The position numbers were made by a program, and so were the translations under genes. From assembly GCA_046541415.1 (NCBI GenBank), contig JBKHDI010000040.1, forward strand, positions 1 to 33,313: a stretch of 33,313 bases of DNA, in the 5' to 3' direction. The DNA comes from CAZOVB01 sp046541415 (lineage in GTDB: Bacteria > Planctomycetota > Phycisphaerae > SM23-33). The notes under the pieces were generated by a model. That model was not told where the DNA came from and did no database searches. It was given only the letters and a program-made list of their open reading frames with translations. Shown here in pieces: positions 15,337-23,393 of the stretch; within the stretch, counting starts at the first letter, position 1, and each line of letters starts with the position of its first letter.

Positions 15337-17120
15337 TCTCCCGGCCCGACGGTCAGAACGAGGGCAACTCGGCTGACAATGCCGAGCCCGTCATCCGCGT
15401 CGAGGATCTCCGCAAGAGCTTCGACCGGGACGGCGACCAGGTCGTCGCGCTGGATGGCGTGAACTTCCACGCCCTGCCCGGGCAAGTCACCGGACTGGTC
15501 GGCCCCGACGCGGCCGGAAAGACAACCCTGCTGCGCATCCTGGCCGGGTTGATCAGCCCCGACGATGGCAGGGTGGAGGTGCTCGGACTGGACGCAGCAG
15601 AAAGACCCCGCGACGTTCAGGCGTCGGTCGCATACATGCCCCAGACCTTCGGGCTGTACCAGGAACTGACCGTCCAGCAGAATCTGGATCTCTGGGCCGA
15701 TCTGCATGGCGTGGGACGCTCCGATCGCCAGGACCGTTACGAGAAGTTGATGGAAATGGCCGGACTCGACGAATTCCGACAGCGCCTGGCCGGCGACCTT
15801 TCCGGTGGAATGAAGCAGAAGCTCGGGCTTTCCTGCTCACTGGTCCGGACGCCCTCGCTGCTGCTGCTGGATGAGCCGACCGTCGGAGTCGACCCGCTCA
15901 GCCGTCGCCAGCTCTGGTCAATCATCTATCAGCTGGTGGAAGACGAACAGATCACCGTGGTACTTTCGACGGCTTATCTCGACGAGGCCCAGCGCTGCAA
16001 CGAAGTAGCCGTCATTCACGAGGGACGGCTGTTGGGCCAGGATGCGCCCCAGACGTTCATCCAGGCCGTGCAGAACCGCTGCTGGTCGGTCACGCCCGGC
16101 CAACTCGACAGGCGACGCGCCCAGCAGGAACTCTCACAGCGTGACGAGGTCCTCGACGCGGTGCTCCGGGCCGACCAGATCCACCTGCTTCTGACAGAGG
16201 ATGCCCACGCCGACCCGGGCGACTGGCTGGACGATGACCAGGCCCGCGCCGAGCAGGCCGAGCCGATCTTCGAGGACGCCTTCATCGATATGCTCCAGTC
16301 CGGATCGGATCGGCAGGAGGTCGAGACGATTCCCGTTCAGATCGACCGATCCGACCAGGACGAACCGGTCATCGAAGTCGAGCAGCTGCGCCGGGCCTTC
16401 GGCGATTTCTACGCCGTAGACGGACTGAGTTTCCAGGTACGCCGGGGAGAGATCTTCGGACTGCTCGGGGCCAACGGAGCGGGCAAGAGCACGACGTTCC
16501 GCATGCTCTGCGGACTGCTGAGCCCGACCGATGGCCGCGTGGAGGTCGTCGGCCACGATCTGCGCCAGGCCCCGGCTGAGGCACGGGCCAGGATCGGCTA
16601 CATGTCCCAGAGTTTCAGCCTCTACCAGACGCTCTCGCCGGCCCAGAACCTGCGATTTTTCGGTGGCGCCTACGGCCTGACCGGCCGCTCGGGCCGACGG
16701 CGGATCGAGAAGGTCGCCGCCAGCCTGCAGTTGGGCGACTTCATCGACAGCCCCTCCGGCTCCCTGCCGCTGGGCTACAAGCAGCGTCTGGCGATGGCAG
16801 CAGCCATGCTGCACGAACCGGAGATCCTCTTTCTCGACGAGCCCACCAGCGGCGTCGACCCCCTGGCCCGGCGCGAGTTCTGGGCACAGATCATCCACCA
16901 GTCGCTGGCGGGGGTAACGGTGATGATTACCACGCACTTTATGGTCGAGGCCGAATATTGTGACCGCTTGGCGATCATGTCGGCCGGAAAGATCCTGACC
17001 ATCGGCACGCCGGCAGAGATCCGCAATGCCGCTGCCAGCGAAGAGCATCCCGAGCCGACCATGGAGGACGCGTTCATCCAGTTGATCCAGTCGCAGCAGG
17101 ACAGGGAGCAGAACGAATGA
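15333..17120 (+). CDS. Tandem ABC ATPase of an efflux pump (YbhF-like)
   Basis: The 595-residue protein contains two fused ATPase domains (about 18-260 and 350-580). Domain 1 has Walker A GPDAAGKTT (57-65), signature LSGGMKQ and Walker B LLLLDEP. Its H-loop position reads STAYLDEA, so the switch His is replaced by Ala near 214. Domain 2 has GANGAGKST, a signature reduced to LPLGYKQ, FLDEPTSGVDP and an intact H in TTHFMVEA. Pairing Walker motifs with the opposite signature gives one canonical site and one impaired site. It is co-translated with the adaptor upstream and the permease downstream (ATGA at both ends). It powers drug export in the YbhFSR-type pump. Confidence 0.9.
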   Translation: MISRPDGQNEGNSADNAEPVIRVEDLRKSFDRDGDQVVALDGVNFHALPGQVTGLVGPDAAGKTTLLRILAGLISPDDGRVEVLGLDAAERPRDVQASVAYMPQTFGLYQELTVQQNLDLWADLHGVGRSDRQDRYEKLMEMAGLDEFRQRLAGDLSGGMKQKLGLSCSLVRTPSLLLLDEPTVGVDPLSRRQLWSIIYQLVEDEQITVVLSTAYLDEAQRCNEVAVIHEGRLLGQDAPQTFIQAVQNRCWSVTPGQLDRRRAQQELSQRDEVLDAVLRADQIHLLLTEDAHADPGDWLDDDQARAEQAEPIFEDAFIDMLQSGSDRQEVETIPVQIDRSDQDEPVIEVEQLRRAFGDFYAVDGLSFQVRRGEIFGLLGANGAGKSTTFRMLCGLLSPTDGRVEVVGHDLRQAPAEARARIGYMSQSFSLYQTLSPAQNLRFFGGAYGLTGRSGRRRIEKVAASLQLGDFIDSPSGSLPLGYKQRLAMAAAMLHEPEILFLDEPTSGVDPLARREFWAQIIHQSLAGVTVMITTHFMVEAEYCDRLAIMSAGKILTIGTPAEIRNAAASEEHPEPTMEDAFIQLIQSQQDREQNE

Positions 17121-18268
17121 GTCGCCAGGAAACACGCCAGAGCGGCGAGGGCTCTTGCCTGCTTCGCCTGCGCGGTCTGATCACCAAGGAGTTTCTCCAG
17201 ATCCGCCGCGATCCCAGCAGCATCGCGGTGGCGTTCCTCCTGCCGGTGATCCTCCTGCTGCTGTTTGGTTACGGTGTATCCCTGGATGCCGAAGACGTGC
17301 CGGTGGCCATGGTGCTCGAGGCCCCCTCGCCCGATGCATACTCGCTGGTCGGCGCGTTCGAAGGCAGCGGGTACTTCAGGCCGCAGGTGGTAACAAGCAT
17401 GGCCGAGGCCCGCCATCTGCTGAGGACGCACCAGGTCGACGGGATCGTCCGCGTGCGGGGCAATTTCGCCAAGGGCCTGCGGTTTCCCGAGTCGGCCCGG
17501 ATTCAGGTGATCCTCAACGGGGTAGACAACAACACCGCCCGGATCATCTCCGGCTATGCCCAAGGCACGTGGCAGATCTGGGCCAGGCAGTGGGCAGCCG
17601 ACCACGGCGTCCGTCTTCGGACTCCGATCAGACTGGAACAGCGAATCCGCTACAATCGCGAGGTCCGAAGCCGCAACTTCCTGGTCCCCGGACTGGTGGC
17701 GATCATCATGACGCTGATCGGGGCGATGCTCACCGCCCTGGTCATGGCCCGGGAGTGGCAGAGGGGGACCATGGAGGCCGTGCTCGTCTCACCGGTCCGC
17801 ATGCGGGAGATTCTGCTGGGCAAGCTGCTGCCCTACTTCCTGCTGGGCATGGGGTCGATGGCGCTTTCCACGGCCATGGCGGTCTGGCTGTTCGACGTGC
17901 CGCTGCGCGGTTCGCTCTGGGTGCTTACTGCCTGCTCGGCCCTGTTTCTGCTGGCTGCCCTGGGCATGGGGCTGCTGATTTCCTCGGCCACCAGGGACCA
18001 GTTCGTCGCCGGACAGACGGCGATTCTGGCTACGTTCCTGCCGGCCTTTCTGCTCTCCGGCTTTGTCTTCGAGATCTCCTCCATGCCCCTCGTGATCCAG
18101 TGGATCACGTACCTGGTCCCTGCGCGGTACTTCGTGGCGATTCTGCAGACCGTTTTTCTGACCGGTGATGTCTGGTCGGTGATCCTGCCGAATTCCGCCG
18201 CCCTGGCGGCGATGGCCATTGTCCTGCTGGGCGCGACCCGCCTGCGAAGCCGCAAGAGCCTGGAGTAA
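17117..18268 (+). CDS. ABC-2 type permease (YbhS-like)
   Basis: The 383-residue ABC-2 permease has one N-terminal transmembrane helix (about 33-53: VAFLLPVILLLLFGYGV), a large soluble loop of about 140 residues, then five helices from about residue 195 onward. The motif EWQRGTMEAVLVSP is the conserved ABC-2 cytoplasmic segment preceding the second membrane half. It forms the pore with the following gene. ATG overlaps the upstream stop by ATGA. Length matches E. coli YbhS closely. Confidence 0.88.
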   Translation: MSRQETRQSGEGSCLLRLRGLITKEFLQIRRDPSSIAVAFLLPVILLLLFGYGVSLDAEDVPVAMVLEAPSPDAYSLVGAFEGSGYFRPQVVTSMAEARHLLRTHQVDGIVRVRGNFAKGLRFPESARIQVILNGVDNNTARIISGYAQGTWQIWARQWAADHGVRLRTPIRLEQRIRYNREVRSRNFLVPGLVAIIMTLIGAMLTALVMAREWQRGTMEAVLVSPVRMREILLGKLLPYFLLGMGSMALSTAMAVWLFDVPLRGSLWVLTACSALFLLAALGMGLLISSATRDQFVAGQTAILATFLPAFLLSGFVFEISSMPLVIQWITYLVPARYFVAILQTVFLTGDVWSVILPNSAALAAMAIVLLGATRLRSRKSLE

Positions 18269-18270
18269 CC

Positions 18271-19389
18271 GTGTCCGCATGTCTGCGAAGAATCTGGGTG
18301 CTGATGGTCAAGGAGTTCCTGGCCCTGCTGAAGGAACCGCGCAGCCGGTTCGTGATCTTCGGCCCGCCGCTGATCCAGACGTTCATTTTCTCCTATGCGG
18401 CAACCTACGACCTGACCGACGTGCCCTACGCGGTTTACAACGAAGATCCGGGCGACCTCTCGCGGCGACTGATCGCCCGGCTGGAAGGCTCCCAGAGCTT
18501 CCGACGAACCATGACGCTGACCCGACAGGACCAGATCGACCAGGTCCTGGAATCCGAGCAAGTGCTGATGGTCGTGCATTTCGGGCCCGATTTTACCCGC
18601 CAGGTCCAGGCGGGCAGGGGCGGGCAGGTGCAGGTGGTCCTCGACGGACGAAACTCCAATACGGCCCTGGTGGCGCTGGGGTACGTGCGAAACATCGTGA
18701 CGGACTTCTCGATCGATTACAACCGCAGGCACGGCCGCCGCGGGCCGCCGGCGCAACTGGAGACGGTCGCCTGGTACAACCGGAACCTCCAGAGCATCTG
18801 GTACATCGTGCCCGGTATCGTGGGGCTGCTTACGCTGGTGGTCACGCTGATCGTCACCAGCCTCTCGGTCGCACGCGAGCGAGAGCAGGGAACCTTCGAC
18901 CAGATCCTCGTCACCCCGCTTCGGCCCTGGGAGATCTGCGTCGGAAAGGCCTTGCCCGGATTCCTCATCGGCCTGTTCGAGTCGGTGATCATCGTCGCTC
19001 TGGCCGTCTGGTTCTTCCGCGTGCCGCTTCGAGGGAATCTGGCGATGCTCTTTGCGGGGATCTCGCTGTTCCTGGCCTCGGCGGTCGGGATCGGGCTGAT
19101 GATCTCCTCGCTGTCGGCAACGATGCAGCAGGCCCTGCTGGGGGCCTTTCTCTTCCTCGTTCCCTCGGTGATTCTTTCGGGCTTTACCACACCGATCGCC
19201 AATATGCCCTGGCTGGTGCGGAAGATCACGCTGATCAACCCCATGCGGTACTTCATGGTCATTGTCCGGGGGGTTTTCCTGGAGGCCGCACCGGCGGGGA
19301 TATTGGTCCACCAACTCTGGCCGATGGCCATCATGGCCGCGGTCAGTCTGATCGCAGCCGGTTGGCTGTTCCGCCACCGGACATACTGA
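18271..19389 (+). CDS. ABC-2 type permease (YbhR-like)
   Basis: The 372-residue ABC-2 permease has the same plan as its neighbour: one N-terminal helix (about 30-50), an extracytoplasmic domain, then five helices. REREQGTFDQILVTPLRPWE is the conserved ABC-2 segment. GTG 18271 is chosen because TGGAG lies 6 bp upstream; ATG 18280 is too far from it. It starts 2 bp after the stop of the first permease and probably heterodimerises with it. It ends 7 bp from the convergent radical SAM gene, so the two operons run into each other without a recognisable terminator. Confidence 0.88.
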   Translation: MSACLRRIWVLMVKEFLALLKEPRSRFVIFGPPLIQTFIFSYAATYDLTDVPYAVYNEDPGDLSRRLIARLEGSQSFRRTMTLTRQDQIDQVLESEQVLMVVHFGPDFTRQVQAGRGGQVQVVLDGRNSNTALVALGYVRNIVTDFSIDYNRRHGRRGPPAQLETVAWYNRNLQSIWYIVPGIVGLLTLVVTLIVTSLSVAREREQGTFDQILVTPLRPWEICVGKALPGFLIGLFESVIIVALAVWFFRVPLRGNLAMLFAGISLFLASAVGIGLMISSLSATMQQALLGAFLFLVPSVILSGFTTPIANMPWLVRKITLINPMRYFMVIVRGVFLEAAPAGILVHQLWPMAIMAAVSLIAAGWLFRHRTY

Positions 19390-19396
19390 GGGAGGT

Positions 19397-21610
19397 TCAG
19401 AACGTCCAGAAGTCGGCCAGCCAGTGGAGCACCGCGGCGCGGGCTTTGGGGCTGCTGCCCTGGACGTGTCGTGAGATCTCCGGACCGGCCGACAGGGCGT
19501 CGGGCAGTTCGCGCATCACCGGCAGCAGCAGCGGATTGCTCGGCAGCCTCCTGGCCGGGCCCGTGCTGCCCAGGATCTGCGGGAGCAGTTGCTTATGGAC
19601 CTCCGGCCCGTGGGTCCGCCCGAACAGGGCCAGCAGGTCCGCCCAGTGCAGCGTCCGCCCGGCGGGAAGCTCCAGCGTCCAGGACTCGCCGTTCTGCTCC
19701 TGCGGCCAGGAGAGGCGTACCTTCACCGGCGCATCCTGGACGCGCGAGTCGATCGCGTCGAAGGGCCCGACCCGCATGTCCGTGCCCTTGCCGTGGGACT
19801 GCCCCGGCTGGATGTGCAGCAGGACGTTGTCGTCGACCGACTCGACGCGGATCTGCATCGCCCGGGCCCAGAGCGGATCGAACTTCGATTTGGCCAGGGC
19901 GTCCAGGACCTGCTGGCGGTCGGCCCCTTGAAGACCCAGCCGCTGGTGGACCATGTTGAATTCGAGCATCTCGCCGGGCCTGACGACTTTCGACATCGGC
20001 CTGAACGGAAGCCCCTGCCCGGCCTTGTACCGCTCGACGGCAGCGGCGATGTACTCGCCCTGGGCCTGCAGGGTCTGGGTGTGGAGCACATCGAAGATCT
20101 TGGCCAGTCGGGATCGCTGCTGGACGGACCGCTGTTCGGCCGGCCAGGCGCCGCCGATGATCGGCTCGACGACCGTCTGCATCGCCAGGCCCAGGACCGC
20201 CAGGTTCTGGCAGTCGGACTTGAGGACGGTCTCGACCAGCTCGAGGCGATCTTCCAGTTGCTCCGGCAGGCGGCTGCGCTGCCAGAGGTCGATCAGCTTC
20301 CAGACCGGCTGATCCGTTCTCTCCTGCGGGACCTGCTCCAGCGCCTGGGCCCTGTGGGCGTTGCGGGCCCGGTCGGTCAGCGACGCGTGAGCCCGGGCAA
20401 CCCGGACGCGAAGGATCCACGCCTCGGCCGCGGCCAGATCGACAGTCTCCGCCTTGTCATCGACCTGTTGGGCGCGATCGGTCGGCCGGGGCGGGGCAGG
20501 CGACTGGGCAGGGGCAATTGCCGGGCCCAGACCGGCCAGGCAGGCGGTAACGGTCGCGGCGGTCTTGGCCCAGGCTGCGCCCGTCCAGACATCGCGGCTG
20601 CACTGGGTCCCCGCCCGGCGGTGCAGCCAGCAGCCGCCCCCGCAGGCCGCGGCGTCGGGGCAACTGCGACAGGTTCCTTCCGGGCGGTAGCTTCGCAGTT
20701 GGCCGAACCCGTTGGCCCAGATCCCCGCCAGCGACCTTTCGTGCAGGTTGCCCGCCGCTGTGGTCACGTCCAGCGTGTTGCAGGGCACGACGTGGCCGTC
20801 GGGCAGGACGACGCACTGCGTCCGCCCGGCCCCGCAGGCGAAGGGCTCGTTTCGCAACATCGCCTCGCCGGGCCCGCAGTAGCCGATCTCGTCGGCGAGG
20901 CTGACGGGCATGTGCTGGCGCCACCGGGCCATGTCTGCGAGCAGCCGGCGTTTCTGGCTGCGGGTCAACTCGAGTTCCGGCCTGGCCGCGGCGCGGCCTT
21001 CGGGCACGAGCAGGTGAATGCCCCAATGGCCCACGCCGCAGGCCTGGACGATCAAACGCGTCAGTTCCAGCGAATCGAAGTTGGCCGCGGTGACGGTCGT
21101 GCCCGCCGCGGTAGACACCCCGGGCAGGGAGGAGAAATACTGCAGCGACTCCAATGCCTGCTCGTAGCTTCCCGCCACACCCCGGAAGCTGTCGTGCAGG
21201 CCGCGGGGACCGTCGAGGCTGACGGCCACGAAGGCAGGCGGATACGCCTCGATCGCCTCGCGGATCGCTCCGGAGGGCATGACGGCGGTGTTGAGGCTCC
21301 AGGTCTGGTTGCAGCTATGCAGGCGGTCGATGATCTGCGGCAGGTCCTCGCGCAGCAGCGGCTCGCCCCCGGTGACCAGCAGTTCCTCGACGCCCAGCTC
21401 GGCCACCTGGTCGACCAGGTCCAGCGCATCAGCCAGGGACATGTCGTCTCCCGGCCCGTCTTCACCGGCGGCCAGGCAGTGCGGACACGCCAACTCGCAG
21501 CGCAGCGTGGCCATCCACTGCACCACCAGCGGGGCCTGCGTAAAGCCGTGCGCTCGGTAGTGGGCCGAGCCGGCCTGGTGGTGCATTCCCGTTTTGCTGC
21601 AGCTGCCCAT
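19397..21610 (-). CDS. Radical SAM/SPASM protein fused to an unknown C-terminal domain
   Basis: The 737-residue protein is made of two parts. Residues about 28-340 are a radical SAM enzyme: C38xxxC42xxC45 (LRCELACPHC) binds the SAM cluster, with VTGGEPLL and SLDGP as typical strand motifs. A SPASM region with cysteines at about 259, 266, 277, 314, 317, 323, 327 and 337 should hold one or two auxiliary clusters. This is the layout of PqqE and of peptide or sulfatase maturases. A hydrophobic, Ala-rich segment (about 345-366, ending in an AIAPAQS signal-cleavage-like sequence) then leads into about 370 residues of unknown fold. The fusion is one uninterrupted frame. AAGGAG lies 6 bp before the ATG and a promoter just upstream. 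The substrate is unknown; the Nif11-like peptide at 4023 is a distant candidate. Confidence 0.85.
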   Translation of the reverse strand: MGSCSKTGMHHQAGSAHYRAHGFTQAPLVVQWMATLRCELACPHCLAAGEDGPGDDMSLADALDLVDQVAELGVEELLVTGGEPLLREDLPQIIDRLHSCNQTWSLNTAVMPSGAIREAIEAYPPAFVAVSLDGPRGLHDSFRGVAGSYEQALESLQYFSSLPGVSTAAGTTVTAANFDSLELTRLIVQACGVGHWGIHLLVPEGRAAARPELELTRSQKRRLLADMARWRQHMPVSLADEIGYCGPGEAMLRNEPFACGAGRTQCVVLPDGHVVPCNTLDVTTAAGNLHERSLAGIWANGFGQLRSYRPEGTCRSCPDAAACGGGCWLHRRAGTQCSRDVWTGAAWAKTAATVTACLAGLGPAIAPAQSPAPPRPTDRAQQVDDKAETVDLAAAEAWILRVRVARAHASLTDRARNAHRAQALEQVPQERTDQPVWKLIDLWQRSRLPEQLEDRLELVETVLKSDCQNLAVLGLAMQTVVEPIIGGAWPAEQRSVQQRSRLAKIFDVLHTQTLQAQGEYIAAAVERYKAGQGLPFRPMSKVVRPGEMLEFNMVHQRLGLQGADRQQVLDALAKSKFDPLWARAMQIRVESVDDNVLLHIQPGQSHGKGTDMRVGPFDAIDSRVQDAPVKVRLSWPQEQNGESWTLELPAGRTLHWADLLALFGRTHGPEVHKQLLPQILGSTGPARRLPSNPLLLPVMRELPDALSAGPEISRHVQGSSPKARAAVLHWLADFWTF

Positions 21611-21637
21611 GGCAATCTCCTTCGCGAGCCTGCATGC

Positions 21638-21643
21638 AGTATA
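21638..21643 (-). promoter_or_regulatory. -10 element of the radical SAM gene
   Basis: TATACT reads leftward from 21643 to 21638, inside the palindrome GCAGTATACTGC (21636-21647). Transcription would start near 21631, 21 nt before the ATG and just upstream of the AAGGAG site. The -35 is poor. It separates this gene from the NHEJ operon, which runs in the same direction and ends at 21698. Confidence 0.55.
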
Positions 21644-21697
21644 CTGCCTCGCGCAGTCCGCAACGCGTAAAGACTCTGTAACAACGCCGAGTCGCGG

Positions 21698-22603
21698 TCA
21701 GTCCAGGTCAGGCAGCTTCTGGCGGAGCTCCAGAACCGGGGCGAAGATCTCGACCCGTCGGTCCAGATCGGCCAGGACATCGTCGGTGAGGAACTGCAGA
21801 TCAGAATCGGGATCGCCGGATTCGTTGGCAGCCGACAGTTCGTCCCAACTGACCGGCGTCGAGACCGAAGGCAGCGGCCGAGCCCGGAGGCTGAAAACCG
21901 CCACGGTCGACTTGTGCGAGTCGTTCTGCGACCAGTCGACGAAGACCTTGCCCGCCCGGAGGGACTTCTTCATCACGCTGGTGATCCGTTGGCTCTGGTG
22001 CTTCTCCAGCGTGCGGGCGAAGGTCCGGGCGACGGACTTGGTCTGGTCGAAGCTCACGTCGGTGTGCAGGGGCACGTAGACATGCAGCCCCTTGCCGCCG
22101 GAGGTCTTTACCCACGCCTGCAGGTCCACCGCGGCCAGCATGCGTCGCAGCAGGAAGGCGACTTCGATGCAGTCGGCCAGCCCGGCCGGGGCGCCGGGGT
22201 CCAGGTCGAAGACCATCCAGTCCGGGCGGGTGGGCTCACCGGCGCCGCAGAGCAGCGGATGGAACTCCAGGGCCCCGAGGTTCGCTGCCCAGAGCAGCGC
22301 CGCCGGCTCGTCGAGCCCGCAATAGCAGATCGGCCCGCTGTCGTGTTCGACCCTATGCGTGCCCATCCAGTCCGGGCGGTAGTCGGGGCAGTTCTTCTCG
22401 AAGAAGCCCTCGGTCTCGGCCCCGTCGGGGAAGCGGCGCAGACTCACCGGGCGGCTGACCAGGTATGGCAGGATGGCCGCCGAGGCGCGGTTGTAGTAGT
22501 CCAGCACGCCGGCCTTGGTGAAACCGCAGGCCGGGTAGAAAACCTTGTCGAGATTCGTAACCGTCAGCTTGCGTCCGTCGACCTGGACCGTGCTGCGGGT
22601 CAT
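21698..22603 (-). CDS. ligD (polymerase domain): LigD-type NHEJ polymerase/primase domain protein
   Basis: The 301-residue archaeo-eukaryotic-primase-like polymerase corresponds to the PolDom of bacterial LigD, which fills gaps and adds ribonucleotides at broken ends. Catalytic aspartates lie in FDLDP (D133, D135), the SGGKGLHVYVPL motif at 168-179 holds the nucleotide, and D223 lies in VDWSQND. EGFFEKN and the YYNRAS segment are typical. The start is ATG 22603, overlapping the Ku stop by ATGA; the frame is open for another 107 residues upstream, but that part is Arg-rich read-through of the Ku gene. It is a free-standing polymerase, not fused to ligase or phosphoesterase domains as in Pseudomonas LigD. 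It is the last gene of the NHEJ operon. Confidence 0.92.
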   Translation of the reverse strand: MTRSTVQVDGRKLTVTNLDKVFYPACGFTKAGVLDYYNRASAAILPYLVSRPVSLRRFPDGAETEGFFEKNCPDYRPDWMGTHRVEHDSGPICYCGLDEPAALLWAANLGALEFHPLLCGAGEPTRPDWMVFDLDPGAPAGLADCIEVAFLLRRMLAAVDLQAWVKTSGGKGLHVYVPLHTDVSFDQTKSVARTFARTLEKHQSQRITSVMKKSLRAGKVFVDWSQNDSHKSTVAVFSLRARPLPSVSTPVSWDELSAANESGDPDSDLQFLTDDVLADLDRRVEIFAPVLELRQKLPDLD

Positions 22604-23391
22604 TCGTCCTCTCCGCGTGCCTCGGCGAGGGATTCTTCCAGCACGGCGATCAGGTCGCGCGCGGGCTGGTGCTCGACCTGTGGTGCCTCTTCGGTCGCCG
22701 ACCCGGGCGGGCTGACCGTTCCCTCGGTCTTGCGGAGCTTCTTGATCAGCTTGTCGATCCGCTTCTGGTACCGGTCTTCGATCATCCCGGGCTCGAAGTC
22801 GCCGTAGAGTTTCTTCATCTCCCTGGTCATCGCGTCGATGTCCTTTTTGGCCAGTTTTCCCTCGTCGGGCGCCACGTCGTCGCCCGGGCGGATCTCGTCG
22901 GCGAAGCGGAGCATCTGCAGACACAGCGCGTCTCCGACGGCCCGCAGGGCGACCAGGTGCTCGCGGGCATGCATGACGAACTTGGCGATCCCCGCCCGGT
23001 TCGACTCGCCCAGGGCCTCGACCAGCAGGCGGTACGGCTTGGCCGGGCCGGTCGGCAGAATGTAGTACGGACGATCGAAGTACACCGGATCGACTTCGTC
23101 CAGGTCGACGAAACTCTCGATCTCGATCGTCTCGCTTCGCTTGGGCTCGAGCTGCTTGACCTCCTCGTCCTCGACCACCACGTACTTGTCATCGCCGACC
23201 GGATAGCCGCGCTGCTGGTGCTCGGGGTGGACGAAGACGTTCTCGGCCGGGCAGATCATCCGACGCTGGACCGGCGAGTTGTCTTTCGCGTGAAGCATGT
23301 GAAAGGCCGACCTGTGGGACCGCAGGGCCGGAAGAATCTGGATCGGCACGGCGACCAGTCCGAAGCTGATGGTTCCTTTCCACATGGCCAT
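22600..23391 (-). CDS. ku: Ku DNA end-binding protein, second copy (Ku-B)
   Basis: The 263-residue bacterial Ku protein is known to form a ring that threads onto double-strand ends and recruits LigD-type enzymes. MWKGTISFGLVAVPIQI at the N-terminus, the VDPVYFDRPYYILP segment (about 100-113), FVMHAREHLVALR (about 137-149) and the MKKLYGDFEPGMIEDRY helix are characteristic. It has a short linker and an acidic C-terminal tail, with no SAP domain. AGGAG lies 7 bp before the start, inside the end of the ligase gene (2-bp gap). It overlaps the polymerase gene by ATGA. It differs clearly from Ku-A in the same operon, so the two are old paralogs. Confidence 0.95.
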   Translation of the reverse strand: MAMWKGTISFGLVAVPIQILPALRSHRSAFHMLHAKDNSPVQRRMICPAENVFVHPEHQQRGYPVGDDKYVVVEDEEVKQLEPKRSETIEIESFVDLDEVDPVYFDRPYYILPTGPAKPYRLLVEALGESNRAGIAKFVMHAREHLVALRAVGDALCLQMLRFADEIRPGDDVAPDEGKLAKKDIDAMTREMKKLYGDFEPGMIEDRYQKRIDKLIKKLRKTEGTVSPPGSATEEAPQVEHQPARDLIAVLEESLAEARGEDE

Positions 23392-23393
23392 GG

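Noticed and set aside
20377..20592. Separate small gene or frameshift inside the radical SAM gene
   Set aside because: The reading frame of the 737-residue protein is continuous across this region; the alternate frame is a Pro/Arg-rich shadow starting at an out-of-frame ATG.
19589..21670. Open frame of 693 codons on the + strand opposite the radical SAM gene
   Set aside because: Antisense to the cysteine motifs of the radical SAM/SPASM protein; Gly/Leu/Gln/Arg-rich and without recognisable domains.
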